DNA of 64,000 nucleotides from Pseudomonas sp. MN1F (GTDB taxonomy: Bacteria; Pseudomonadota; Gammaproteobacteria; Pseudomonadales; Pseudomonadaceae), in NCBI RefSeq assembly GCF_009391885.1, contig NZ_VZII01000047.1, forward strand, positions 100,251 through 164,250, given 5' to 3'. This document shows positions 17,338 through 26,321 of the stretch, one piece after another. Under the pieces are notes generated by a model. That model searched no databases and was not told the origin of the DNA. It saw only the letters and a program-made list of their open reading frames with translations. Position numbers and translations under genes: made by a program. Position 1 is the stretch's first letter, and the number at the start of each line of letters is the position of its first letter.

Positions 17338-18130
17338 GTCGGTGGTGGTATTGACCGGCGCCAGTGGTGGCATCGGGCTGGAGCTGGCCGAGCAACTGTG
17401 CGCGGCCGGGGCCAGGGTGCTGGCGGTAAGCCGGCACCTGGGCAAGCTGGCGGGCCTGATGAACCGTTATCCGGACCGCCTGCGCTGGCAGACCGCCGAC
17501 CTGCGTACCTCGCAAGGCCGCGAGCAGGTCGTCAGCCGGGCCCGGGAGATGGGTGGGTTCAATGTGTTGATCAACGCCGCCGGGGTAAACCGGTTCGCCT
17601 TGCTCGACCAGCTGGATGAACACGCACTGGACGAGCTGCTGGACATCAACCTCAAGGCACCCCTGCAGCTGACCCGCGCCTGCCTGCCGCTGCTGCGCGA
17701 GCAACCCAAGGCGCTGGTGGTCAATGTCGGGTCCACCTATGGCTCGATCGGCTACCCCGGTTACGCCACCTATTGCGCCAGCAAATTTGCCCTGCGGGGG
17801 TTCTCCGAAGCGCTGCGGCGCGAGTTGGCCGACACCACGGTGAATGTGCTGTATGCCGCGCCGCGGGCCACCCGCACAGCCATGAACAGCAGTGCCGCAA
17901 CGGCGCTCAACCAGGCGCTGAAAGTCGGCATGGACGATCCTGCCGATGTCGCCCGTGCCGTGCTCCAGGCCGTGCAGTCCGAGCGCAGCGAACTGTACCT
18001 GGGTTGGCCAGAGAAGCTCTTCGTACGCATCAACGGCATGTTGCCGGGGGTTGTCGACCGTGCGCTGCGCAAGCAACTGCCGGTTATTCGCCGCTACATC
18101 GGTGGCCATTCCAAGGAGTCGAACAAATGA
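17324..18130 (+). CDS. Short-chain dehydrogenase/reductase
   Basis: A 268-residue classical SDR: cofactor motif TGASGGIG at residues 11-18, NAAG at 85-88, catalytic Ser137, Tyr150 and Lys154 (STYGSIGYPGYATYCASK). A basic residue after the second strand (SRH) favours NADP(H). It also has a C-terminal extension ending in a hydrophobic, basic region, as in membrane-associated SDRs. It should reduce a ketone or aldehyde, or oxidise an alcohol, formed in the preceding steps. The start overlaps the diiron-oxidase gene by 14 bases and its stop overlaps the next start by 4 bases. Confidence 0.9.
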   Translation: MRLPESVVVLTGASGGIGLELAEQLCAAGARVLAVSRHLGKLAGLMNRYPDRLRWQTADLRTSQGREQVVSRAREMGGFNVLINAAGVNRFALLDQLDEHALDELLDINLKAPLQLTRACLPLLREQPKALVVNVGSTYGSIGYPGYATYCASKFALRGFSEALRRELADTTVNVLYAAPRATRTAMNSSAATALNQALKVGMDDPADVARAVLQAVQSERSELYLGWPEKLFVRINGMLPGVVDRALRKQLPVIRRYIGGHSKESNK

Positions 18131-18768
18131 AGCGTCTGTTCATCGCCAGCTTGCTGGCATTCGCCCCCTTCAGTTGGGCACTGGACACCGCAGGCACGCA
18201 ACACCTGAGCGATCTGCAACAGCGCTGGGCGCAGATCCAGTACCAGTTACCCAAGGAAAAACGTGCCGATGCGTTCGAAAAGCTGGCCGCTGATGCCACG
18301 GCGTTCGTGCATCAGTACCCCGGCACGCCTGAGCCCCTGATCTGGGAGGGCATCATCAACAGCAGCTGGGCAGGCGCCGTCGGCGGCCTGGGCGCGCTGG
18401 GCAAGGTCAAGGCGGCCAAAGCCAGCCTGGAGCAGGCCATGAAGCTGGACCCCAACGCCCTGCAAGGCTCGGCCTACACCAGTTTGGGCACGCTCTACGA
18501 CCAGGTGCCAGGCTGGCCGATCGGTTTTGGTGACAGTGAAATGGCCGACAAGATGCTGCGCCAAGCCCTGCAGATCAACCCCAACGGGATCGACAGCAAC
18601 TACTTCTGGGGCGATCATCTGTATCGGCAAAAGCGCTACCCTGAAGCCATCGCCGCCTTGCACAAAGCCTTGCAGGCGCCGCCCCGGCCAGGGCGTGAGC
18701 TTGCTGACCAGGGCCGGCGTGCCGATATCGATGCTTTACTCAAGGCCATCAAGGACAAACAGGACTGA
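18127..18768 (+). CDS. Exported TPR-repeat protein
   Basis: A 213-residue protein with a cleavable signal peptide (MKRLFIASLLAFAPFSWALD) and at least two TPR-like units (about 97-130 and 165-200, e.g. AKASLEQAMKLDPNALQG and MLRQALQINPNGIDSNYFWG). It is therefore periplasmic and helical-repeat, probably a protein- or ligand-binding scaffold. It sits between the enzymes and the two-component system of the same operon (4-base overlap upstream, 2-base gap downstream), so it may present or sense the pathway's product at the envelope. That role is inference. Confidence 0.82.
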   Translation: MKRLFIASLLAFAPFSWALDTAGTQHLSDLQQRWAQIQYQLPKEKRADAFEKLAADATAFVHQYPGTPEPLIWEGIINSSWAGAVGGLGALGKVKAAKASLEQAMKLDPNALQGSAYTSLGTLYDQVPGWPIGFGDSEMADKMLRQALQINPNGIDSNYFWGDHLYRQKRYPEAIAALHKALQAPPRPGRELADQGRRADIDALLKAIKDKQD

Positions 18769-18770
18769 AC

Positions 18771-19433
18771 ATGCGGCTGCTGCTGGTTGAGGACGATACC
18801 GCGCTGGGTGAGGGCATCTGCGACGGCTTGCGCCAGGCGGGCTACACGCTCGATTGGCTGCGTGATGGCGTGAGTGGCTTGCATGCGTTGCAGCATGAGG
18901 TGTTCGACCTGGTCATTCTGGACCTTGGCTTGCCGCGCCTGGATGGCATCGAACTGCTGCGCCGGGTGAGGGCAGGGGGCAACAGCCTGCCGGTGTTGAT
19001 CCTCACCGCGCGCGATAGCCTCGATGATCGCATCACCGGCCTGGACGCAGGCGCCGATGATTACTTGGTGAAGCCTTTCGACCTCAACGAGCTGAAGGCC
19101 CGTTTGCGGGCCTTGCTGCGGCGCAGCGCCGGGCGTGCGACGGTGCTGATCGAACATGCCGGTGTCAGCCTCGACCCTGCCACCCAGCAAGTGCACTACA
19201 ACGGTGTGGAAGTCATCCTGACCCCCAAGGAGTATCGACTGCTGCATGAGTTGCTGGCCCAACCTGGCAAGGTCTTCACCCGCGAACGCCTGACCCAGCT
19301 GCTGTACGGCTGGGATGAGGAGCCCGAGAGCAATACGCTGGAGGTGAACATCTACCACCTGCGCAAGAAACTCTTCAATGGCCTGATCCGCACGGTCCGC
19401 GGTATTGGCTATCTGGTCGAGGGCAAGGCATGA
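18771..19433 (+). CDS. Two-component response regulator, OmpR/PhoB family (QseB-like)
   Basis: A 220-residue response regulator with a receiver domain (acidic pair ED at 7-8, phosphoacceptor D51 in VILDLGLPRLDG, K in DDYLVKPFDL) and a winged-helix DNA-binding domain (LTPKEYRLLHELLAQPGKVFTRERL, then LEVNIYHLRKKL). It follows the TPR gene by 2 bases and overlaps the kinase gene by 4 bases. Sequence style is that of QseB/PmrA/TctD regulators. Being co-transcribed with the putative biosynthetic genes, it may autoregulate the operon; no operator repeat could be identified with confidence upstream of 14518. Confidence 0.93.
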   Translation: MRLLLVEDDTALGEGICDGLRQAGYTLDWLRDGVSGLHALQHEVFDLVILDLGLPRLDGIELLRRVRAGGNSLPVLILTARDSLDDRITGLDAGADDYLVKPFDLNELKARLRALLRRSAGRATVLIEHAGVSLDPATQQVHYNGVEVILTPKEYRLLHELLAQPGKVFTRERLTQLLYGWDEEPESNTLEVNIYHLRKKLFNGLIRTVRGIGYLVEGKA

Positions 19434-20794
19434 GTTCGCTGCGCCAACGCACACTCTGGCGGGTGATGTTCCTGTTGTTGGTCGGCACTGGCCTGCTGGT
19501 GCTCTACAACTACCACGACAGCCGCCATGAAATTAACGAAGTGTATGACGCGCACCTCGCCCAGAACGCGCGTTTGCTGCAGGGTGTCATGAGCATGCCA
19601 GTGCAGGATGACGCGCGTGAGGCCATGTTCCGCGCGTTCAACGAAGCGTTGGGGCAAGCCGGTCGCAGTCGGGTCGGCCACCCTTACGAAAGCAAGCTGG
19701 CATTTCAAGTCTGGGGGGAGGGTGGTGTGCTGCTGGTGCATACGCCGAGTGCCCCCCGGCTTGATCCGTTGCCGAGCGCCCCGGGTTTCTACGACTTTGC
19801 CAGTGGCGACAAGCAATGGCGCGGTTTCGTCTTGCCGGTACCGGAAAAGAACTGGGTGATCTGGGTCGGCGAGCGTGACGATGTGCGTTACGACCTGATC
19901 GACCGGATCGTACGCCACACCTTGTTCCCCTTCCTGCTCGGCAGCCTGGCCCTGGCGCTGTTGGTCTGGGCCGCCATTGGCTGGGGGCTGCGGCCGTTGC
20001 AGAACATGGCCAATGTCATCCGTGGGCGGCACGCCAATTCGCTGGAACCGCTGCAACTGGTACCTCTGCCATCGGAGCTTGAGCCCATGCAGGCGGCCAT
20101 CAACCGCCTGTTGGCGCAGATCGAGGACTTGCTGCGGCGTGAGCATCGCTTCATTGCCGATGCCGCCCATGAGATGCGTACGCCGCTGGCGGTACTGCGC
20201 CTGCACGCGCAGAACGCGCTCGAGGCCAGCCACGAGGCGGAGCGTCACAAGGCCTTGGGTTTTGTCATTGGCGGGGTCGACCGCTTGACCCGGGTGGTCA
20301 ATCAACTGCTGACCCTGGCCCGTGTCGAGCCTCGCCTGGGGCAACGCGCTACCGCTCCGGTCGACCTTGCCGAGGTGGTGACCGAGACCATGGCCGAGCT
20401 GACCCCCTGGATACTGGACCGTGGCCTGGAGCCTTCGCTGGATATTGGCGAAGGGGATCATCATCTGGCCGTCGATGCCGGTGCGCTGACGATCGCCCTG
20501 CAGAACCTGGTTTCCAACGCGGTGGAGCACTCGCCACCCGGTGGGCGCATCACGGTGCTGCTCAGGCGTCTGGACAATCGCTTCGAACTGATCGTCGAAG
20601 ATGAGGGGCCGGGTATCGAAGAGGCGCAGTTGTCGCGCGTTTTCGAGCGTTTCTACAGCCGTAACAGCCCCAATGGGGCCGGCCTTGGATTGTCCATCGT
20701 GACCACCATCATCGACCGGCTTGGCGGCCACGTGCATCTCGAAAACCGTGTCACTGGCGGATTGGCTGCCACCTTGTCGCTGCCCCTGGCCTGA
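19430..20794 (+). CDS. Sensor histidine kinase (QseC-like)
   Basis: A 454-residue inner-membrane kinase: transmembrane helices at about 13-31 and 163-185 enclosing a periplasmic sensor domain of about 130 residues (signal unknown), a HAMP-like linker, H-box with phosphoacceptor His247 (FIADAAHEMRTPLAVLRLH), N-box NLVSNAVEHSPPGG, and G-boxes DEGPGIE and GAGLGLSIV. The ATG overlaps the regulator stop. The sensor domain has the size of QseC-type kinases, but I cannot say what it binds. It ends the seven-gene operon. Confidence 0.92.
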   Translation: MSSLRQRTLWRVMFLLLVGTGLLVLYNYHDSRHEINEVYDAHLAQNARLLQGVMSMPVQDDAREAMFRAFNEALGQAGRSRVGHPYESKLAFQVWGEGGVLLVHTPSAPRLDPLPSAPGFYDFASGDKQWRGFVLPVPEKNWVIWVGERDDVRYDLIDRIVRHTLFPFLLGSLALALLVWAAIGWGLRPLQNMANVIRGRHANSLEPLQLVPLPSELEPMQAAINRLLAQIEDLLRREHRFIADAAHEMRTPLAVLRLHAQNALEASHEAERHKALGFVIGGVDRLTRVVNQLLTLARVEPRLGQRATAPVDLAEVVTETMAELTPWILDRGLEPSLDIGEGDHHLAVDAGALTIALQNLVSNAVEHSPPGGRITVLLRRLDNRFELIVEDEGPGIEEAQLSRVFERFYSRNSPNGAGLGLSIVTTIIDRLGGHVHLENRVTGGLAATLSLPLA

Positions 20795-20905
20795 GGCAAC
20801 CGGCGCGCTCACTTCTGACTAGACTCACTTGCACCTGCCCTTTCAAATCTGGGCCACCGCACCTCCCCCTGTTGCGAGCGGTGGTACGTGCGCCAGGAAG
20901 ACTGT

Positions 20906-21604
20906 ATGGAAAATCCGAAAGACAAGACAGCGTCTGACGCAGACCTGGCCCAGATGATCCTGGGTGTGGGGCCGTGCACCAATCTGTTGCTTCTTTTGAT
21001 TGGCCTGATCCTCGTGTTCCCGCACCTGGAGGAAGGGCTGATAGCGCGTACGCTGCTCGGTGTCATGTTCTCGGGTGTATTGCTCGTGGGCGCTTTCGCT
21101 ACCCCGCAGACTCAGCGAGCATTCAGCCTCAAACTGGGCCTGGCAGTGCTGGGTATCAGCCTTCAATGGACGGCATTGTGGACGGTGAATCTGACCATCC
21201 TGAAGCTTGCCGGGATAACGTATGCGGTGTCTTTGATCATCACGATCGCAGGGGTTCTTCGCTATGTGCTCAAGCGGGGGCAAATTACCGCTGACAAACT
21301 GCACGGTGCGCTCGCGGGCTATATCATGATCGCGTTGGCCTGGTCGTTCATTTACGCTGTGACCGAGCTTTCGAAGACCTCTTCATTCGGCCCTGGCCTG
21401 CTCGATTTCACGCAGCCCGGCACGCTTTTCAAACTGATCTATTTCAGCTTCACGACCCTGACCACCACCGGGTTCGGTGATGTTGTGCCATTGACCAATA
21501 ACGCCCGTTCATTAGTCATGGTCGAAGAGTTCACAGGCGTTTTCTACGTTGGCGTCCTTATCGCCCGGCTTGCCGGTCTCTACCCGTCGCCTTCGGTTCA
21601 GTAG
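20906..21604 (+). CDS. Two-pore-helix-type potassium ion channel
   Basis: A 232-residue membrane protein with six hydrophobic segments and a pore loop carrying the selectivity filter TTTGFGD at residues 186-192 (LTTTGFGDVVPLT). A soluble regulatory domain is absent: the protein ends soon after the last helix. The ATG at 20906 follows AGGAAG at good spacing; a GTG at 20888 would add six residues. It is transcribed separately from the kinase upstream (about 110 bases). It probably conducts K+, but GFG rather than GYG filters can be less selective. Confidence 0.85.
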   Translation: MENPKDKTASDADLAQMILGVGPCTNLLLLLIGLILVFPHLEEGLIARTLLGVMFSGVLLVGAFATPQTQRAFSLKLGLAVLGISLQWTALWTVNLTILKLAGITYAVSLIITIAGVLRYVLKRGQITADKLHGALAGYIMIALAWSFIYAVTELSKTSSFGPGLLDFTQPGTLFKLIYFSFTTLTTTGFGDVVPLTNNARSLVMVEEFTGVFYVGVLIARLAGLYPSPSVQ

Positions 21605-21660
21605 CGCTTAGCGACTGTCGACCGTTTACGGTAAATCTCACGTTGCAAGTGAGGTGAAGG

Positions 21661-23358
21661 TCACCGGGATGCCTGGGTTTGCAGCTCGTACGCACTCAGC
21701 AGGTCGTCAAACCGCGGAAATATTGCATCCTCACCCAGTAGTTGCTTGATGTTGTATTGCGAACTGCTTGCAACATCCGGCATGACGTTGACGAGCACCA
21801 TGCGTACGCCCTGAGCCTTCAGCGTGGCAGCGAGGCTGCGGATCATTTCGGCTGCCGAATAGTCGACATCATCGACCGCCGAACAGTCGATGCAGAACCA
21901 GCGCAATCCAGATACTGCCTGGGCGACCAGTTGGGTGACTTCTTCAGCCAATTGGCGGGTATTGGCGTAGTACATGCTGTGGGTGAAGCGGTAGATAAGC
22001 AGGCCAGGTCGTGCCTGGGCGCCACTGGACAAGACTTCGGGGTGCAGCTTGCCTGCATCGGTAGATGCCAGCAGCACGTTCTTCGGATGATAGCCTCTGC
22101 GCAGATGGTCAATGATCGACAGCACCATCGCCAGAATGATGCCCTGTTTCACCCCGACGAACACCACAGTCAAGAGGGTAATCAGGGCAACCCAGAACTC
22201 ATTGCGGCGCTCCACATAGATATTCTTCAGGCCTTTGAAGTCGGTCAGCTCGATGCCGATCATGAACACGACGGCTGCCAGGACCGATTCCGGCATGTAA
22301 GCCAAGGGCGCCGTAAGGAACAGCAGCACCATCAGTACAATCAGCGCGGTCACCAATAGCGACAGTTGGCTGCGCCCGCCTGCGCTATCTACCATCTGCG
22401 TCTTGGTCGGGCTGCCATTGACCACGAAAGTCCCCGACAGCGCGGCCCCTACATTGGCCAGCGTCAAACCGACCAAATCGGTGTCCTCACTGAAGGCCTC
22501 GTTATAGCGGCTGGCATAGGCGCGCGAGGTGGCAGCGCTTTGCGCAAGAATCACCACGAACATGGCAAAGGCCGTTGGCAGCAGCCGGCTCAGCAGATCC
22601 AGGCTCCATGGCACATTGGGTATCCCGATGTGCGGAAGCCCGCCAGGTACCGTGCCAAGGACTGGCATATAGGCGGCGAAGTTCAGCAGCCAACTGAGCG
22701 TAATCGCACCAACGACGGCAATCAGCGCTCCAGGAATTTTATGGGACAGTTTCCGGCTCCCGAGAATCACGACCAGCACCAGCAGGGCCACGGCAATTGC
22801 CTGTCCGTTGAGCTGATTCAGCCGTTGCAACGTTGACCAGAGCTTACCCAGCACACCATGGCCCGCTTCCTGCAAGCCAAGCATTCCCTCCAACTGTCCG
22901 AGCGCGACTTGAATGCCTACGCCTGTTAAAAAGCCTACGAGCACGGTGCGCGACAGGAAGTCCGCCATGAATCCCAGGCGCACCAGTCGGGCCAGAATCA
23001 ACAGGCCGGCAGCCATCAGTGCAAGCAATTGGGCAAGCGCCAGGTATTCATCCGTGCCAGTCGCTGCGAGTCCGACCAGTGCTGCCGAAAGAATTGCTGC
23101 GGTCGCCGAGTCGGCGCCAACTACCAAGTGTCGTGACGAGCCAAACAGGGCAAACAACACCGTCGGGATGAGCATGGTATAGAGCCCGGTAACGACGGGT
23201 GTACCGGAAATCTTCGTGTAACCCATGACCTCTGGGATCGCCAGTGCTGCCAGGGTGAGACCGGCGACAACTTCAGCGGGAATCTGCTTCAGGTCTAACG
23301 GCAGCAAGCCTTGCAGAACGGGCAGGTGGAATCTTTTGCGCGCAGTGGTTTCGGCCAT
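21661..23358 (-). CDS. SulP-family anion transporter with STAS domain
   Basis: A 565-residue SLC26/SulP protein with about 10-12 membrane segments (LTLAALAIPEVMGYTKISGTPVVTGLY near the N-terminus is the family signature) and a C-terminal STAS domain from about 445. It likely moves sulfate, bicarbonate or a dicarboxylate. The start at 23358 has GAGGAGG just upstream and is 3 bases from the stop of the DUF2252 gene, so the two form an operon. A perfect Anr box lies before the first gene, which would place this transporter under low-oxygen control. Confidence 0.9.
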   Translation of the reverse strand: MAETTARKRFHLPVLQGLLPLDLKQIPAEVVAGLTLAALAIPEVMGYTKISGTPVVTGLYTMLIPTVLFALFGSSRHLVVGADSATAAILSAALVGLAATGTDEYLALAQLLALMAAGLLILARLVRLGFMADFLSRTVLVGFLTGVGIQVALGQLEGMLGLQEAGHGVLGKLWSTLQRLNQLNGQAIAVALLVLVVILGSRKLSHKIPGALIAVVGAITLSWLLNFAAYMPVLGTVPGGLPHIGIPNVPWSLDLLSRLLPTAFAMFVVILAQSAATSRAYASRYNEAFSEDTDLVGLTLANVGAALSGTFVVNGSPTKTQMVDSAGGRSQLSLLVTALIVLMVLLFLTAPLAYMPESVLAAVVFMIGIELTDFKGLKNIYVERRNEFWVALITLLTVVFVGVKQGIILAMVLSIIDHLRRGYHPKNVLLASTDAGKLHPEVLSSGAQARPGLLIYRFTHSMYYANTRQLAEEVTQLVAQAVSGLRWFCIDCSAVDDVDYSAAEMIRSLAATLKAQGVRMVLVNVMPDVASSSQYNIKQLLGEDAIFPRFDDLLSAYELQTQASR

Positions 23359-23361
23359 TTC

Positions 23362-24765
23362 TCATTCCTCCTCAACCAGCACTTGCACGCGTCCGCTGTG
23401 CGCTGCCTTGACCAGTAGCGCATGGTCGCGGGCTGTCTGGTCTGCATACAGCAGGGCGAAGTCGCCCACGGACCGGTCAAAGGCGTCGCCCTTGCCCAGG
23501 TAACCGCTGATGGTTGCGGCGTCGCCGGACTTGGCGTGCGCGCGCGCCAAAGTCAAACCGCAGATGTCGGCATAGCGCTCCAGCTGGTGGGCAGTGACGC
23601 TCTCGACCGGGACGGACAGCTTCATGTCGCGTAGCTGGCGGACGAAATAGTCGCGTCCGCGGTGGCTGCGCGTCCAGCCGAGGAAGATGTCACTGGAGGA
23701 CTGCATCAGGCGCTGGCCCATGACCACCCGTTGCCCTTGGTTGTGGTACTGGCTCCTGCCCGCATACGGCGCTAGCACCGAGCGACAGGACTCCTTGAAC
23801 TGCAGGATCAGTGGGGCATTGCCTTCGGAGAACATCAGCACGATGAAGCAGCGAGTGCCGACGCTACCGATGCCCACGACCTTCAGCGCAGCGTCCACCA
23901 TGCGGTAGCGGTCGAACAGTACACGGCGTTCATCGGAAAGACTGCCACGGTAGTCGGCCAGGTTCTCCTGCACGCGGTCCATGAAGTCGGCCTCGGCGAC
24001 ATGGTGAATGATCGGCGGTTGGTCGACGATGCGTGGATTGCCGGCGACCTGCTCAGCGATTTTCGGGAAGGTGTTTTCCACCACCCGCTCGTGGGCGCGG
24101 TCGATCAACTGCTGGCGGAACTTGCGGACCTTGTCGTCTGGCGCCATCTCCAGCAGCGTCTGGGTGTCCAGGCGCGAATACCAGACCTCCAGCGGGCTCA
24201 TTTTCGAATAGACGCGCAGATTCTCGCGGTAGGCGCAAACGCAGGCGATGGCCGTGTCGCGTGCAACGGTGTCGGAGATGCCATTGTCGCGCGCGGCCAC
24301 CGCGAAGCTCACGGCCAGGCGCTTGATATCCCATTCCCAAGGCGCCGGCAGGGTTTCGTCGAAGTCGTTGAGGTCGAACACCAGGTTGCGTTCGGGGGTG
24401 GCGAAAAGGCCGAAGTTGAGCAGGTGGCAATCGCCGCAGGCCTGCACCTTGACGCCGATATTGGGGCCCTTGGCCAGGTCATGGGCCATGAGCGCGGCTG
24501 AGCCGCGCAGGAAGGTGAAGGGGCTGCGCAGCATGCGTCCGTAGCGGATTGGCACCAGTTCCTTGAGGCGGCCACGGTTGGACTTTTCCAGGATGGCCAT
24601 GACATCGCGCTGGCGGCCGGGCGATTTCCAGATGGCATGTGTTTCGCGAGGGGTGTCGTTACGCAGCTGTTGTCCGTTGGCGATGCGCTCTTCGCGGGTG
24701 CGGAACTGCGAGGCAGGTTCGGCCTTCGCGAGTCGATTGCTGGAGGCCTTTTTGTCGGAGCCCAT
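23362..24765 (-). CDS. DUF2252-family protein
   Basis: A 467-residue protein with DUF2252 hallmarks: RYGRMLRSPFTFLRGSAALMAHDLA, GDCHLLNFGLFATPERNLVFDLNDFDETLPAPWEWDIKRLAVS, and near the C-terminus GRDYFVRQLRDMKLSV. The HLLNFG...FDLNDFDE pattern resembles the catalytic region of aminoglycoside-phosphotransferase-like kinases, so a kinase-like fold is probable, though no activity is established to my knowledge. I chose the start at 24765 (MGSDKKASSN); 16 more codons upstream are open without a better ribosome site. It is co-transcribed with the SulP transporter, 3 bases apart. Confidence 0.87.
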   Translation of the reverse strand: MGSDKKASSNRLAKAEPASQFRTREERIANGQQLRNDTPRETHAIWKSPGRQRDVMAILEKSNRGRLKELVPIRYGRMLRSPFTFLRGSAALMAHDLAKGPNIGVKVQACGDCHLLNFGLFATPERNLVFDLNDFDETLPAPWEWDIKRLAVSFAVAARDNGISDTVARDTAIACVCAYRENLRVYSKMSPLEVWYSRLDTQTLLEMAPDDKVRKFRQQLIDRAHERVVENTFPKIAEQVAGNPRIVDQPPIIHHVAEADFMDRVQENLADYRGSLSDERRVLFDRYRMVDAALKVVGIGSVGTRCFIVLMFSEGNAPLILQFKESCRSVLAPYAGRSQYHNQGQRVVMGQRLMQSSSDIFLGWTRSHRGRDYFVRQLRDMKLSVPVESVTAHQLERYADICGLTLARAHAKSGDAATISGYLGKGDAFDRSVGDFALLYADQTARDHALLVKAAHSGRVQVLVEEE

Positions 24766-24913
24766 GATGCTTTCATCCCCGAAGTGATGTGGACGTGGAG
24801 GCCGCGCACTCACTGCGTGCTACAGCATTCGCAGAGTGTTCGCTGCTCGCCAACTACCCATGGTTGGAATGGCTCACACTTCAATCATTGAAAAGGACCT
24901 GCCTTGCACTAAC

Positions 24914-24927
24914 TTGATCGACATCAA
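24914..24927. promoter_or_regulatory. Perfect Anr/FNR box upstream of DUF2252-SulP operon
   Basis: TTGAT-CGAC-ATCAA matches the consensus exactly. It is about 149 bases upstream of the DUF2252 start at 24765 on the other side of a gene-free gap. The convergent reading direction of the only other neighbour (Old Yellow Enzyme, ending at 25052) leaves this operon as the obvious target. Confidence 0.8.
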
Positions 24928-25051
24928 AAAACCGTCGATCAGGCGCCCGTCGACGGGTCACGGTATCAAGGCGGTCAGTGCCGAAGTCATGTTCGGCCCT
25001 GAACGCTAACCTGTCGGTAGGCGGCGGGGCGCTCGCCTACCGTCTCCACGC

Positions 25052-26164
25052 CTACGGATGGGCCGGATAGTCTATGTAGCCGTGTTCGCTGCCGCCGAAG
25101 AATGTACTGGGGTCGGGTGTGTTGAGTTGCAAAGCCTCCCGGATACGCCGTGGCAGATCCGGGTTTGCCAGGAACGGCCGACCAAACGCCACGACATCCG
25201 CACGCCCGTCCCGAATGGCTTTCTCTGCGGACGCAGCGTCATAGCCGCCGGCGATGACCAACACGCCTTTCCAGGCGTCCCTCAACGTGAGGATGATCTC
25301 GTCCCAGCGAGGGTCGTAGTCGTCATCCCTGACCGTACCGACGACTGCAGGCTCCACCAGGTGGAGATAGGCCAGCCCGTACCGATTCAATGATTCCACG
25401 ATGTAGCTGAAGGTCTCGATGGGCGTGTCGTCTCCCATGCCCATGAAACGCCCCATCGGGGTAAGACGCACACCGACGCGGTCTGCACCGATCTCCTGCG
25501 CCACAGCCTGGACGATCGCCAGGAGCAGGCGCGCCCGGTTCTGGTAGGTGCCGCCGTATGGGTCGTTGCGCTGGTTACTGTTGCTGTTGATGAACTGGTC
25601 GAGCAGATAACCGTTGCCCGCATGGATTTCCACACCGTCCATACCGGCCTCGATGGCGTTGAGCGCAGCGTTGCGGTAGTCATCGATGATCCCGGCGATT
25701 TCTTCGACCTCCAGGGCGCGCGGCACCGGCACATCACCCCAGACCCCATTGCCGGCTTCATCGACGATGAATGTCTTGCCAGGCGCTGCGATGGCACTGG
25801 GGGCCACAGGCAGCCCATTGCCTGGCTGAAAGCTGGGATGCGAAACGCGCCCGACGTGCCAGAGTTGCATGAAGATGCGGCCATCGTGTTCATGTACCGC
25901 ATCGCTTACCCGCTTCCAGGCCTGGATCTGTTCAGGCGTATGGATACCCGGGGTCCATGCGTAACCTTGCCCTTGCTGGGAGATTTGCGTGGCCTCGGTA
26001 ATGATCAGGGCTGCGCTTGCGCGCTGAGCATAATATTCAGCAGCCATGGATGTCGGCACATTTCCCGGTTGCCCGGCACGCGAGCGGGTCAGTGGGGCCA
26101 TCGCGATGCGGTGGGGAAGTTGCACAGCGCCCACGCGAATGGGATTGAACAGATAGCCAGTCAT
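25052..26164 (-). CDS. Old Yellow Enzyme-family alkene reductase (NemA/XenB-like)
   Basis: A 370-residue FMN-dependent ene-reductase. Visible family features are MAPLTRSRAGQPGNVPT near the N-terminus, the substrate/flavin motif VEIHAGNGYLLDQFINSNSNQRND followed by PYGG, and the C-terminal phosphate-binding region ADVVAFGRPFLANPDLPRR. It should reduce activated C=C bonds or nitro compounds with NADPH. The start at 26164 (MTGYLFNPIRVG) follows AAAAGGA; the frame is open further upstream but includes no better start. It is transcribed alone; an adjacent regulator was not found. Confidence 0.93.
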   Translation of the reverse strand: MTGYLFNPIRVGAVQLPHRIAMAPLTRSRAGQPGNVPTSMAAEYYAQRASAALIITEATQISQQGQGYAWTPGIHTPEQIQAWKRVSDAVHEHDGRIFMQLWHVGRVSHPSFQPGNGLPVAPSAIAAPGKTFIVDEAGNGVWGDVPVPRALEVEEIAGIIDDYRNAALNAIEAGMDGVEIHAGNGYLLDQFINSNSNQRNDPYGGTYQNRARLLLAIVQAVAQEIGADRVGVRLTPMGRFMGMGDDTPIETFSYIVESLNRYGLAYLHLVEPAVVGTVRDDDYDPRWDEIILTLRDAWKGVLVIAGGYDAASAEKAIRDGRADVVAFGRPFLANPDLPRRIREALQLNTPDPSTFFGGSEHGYIDYPAHP

Positions 26165-26321
26165 TGCTCGGTTCCTTTTAAAGTTGACAGTGAATGCTGC
26201 CTGGAGATGAAGCGGCGTCGCGGTTGTTTGCTGAAACGAGGTTAATGGCCAGGGCCGAATCTGATAATCGGCAGAAGCGGAGCAAGTGCATTGCGCAACT
26301 CGCAAAACATCGGGCCTGAAC

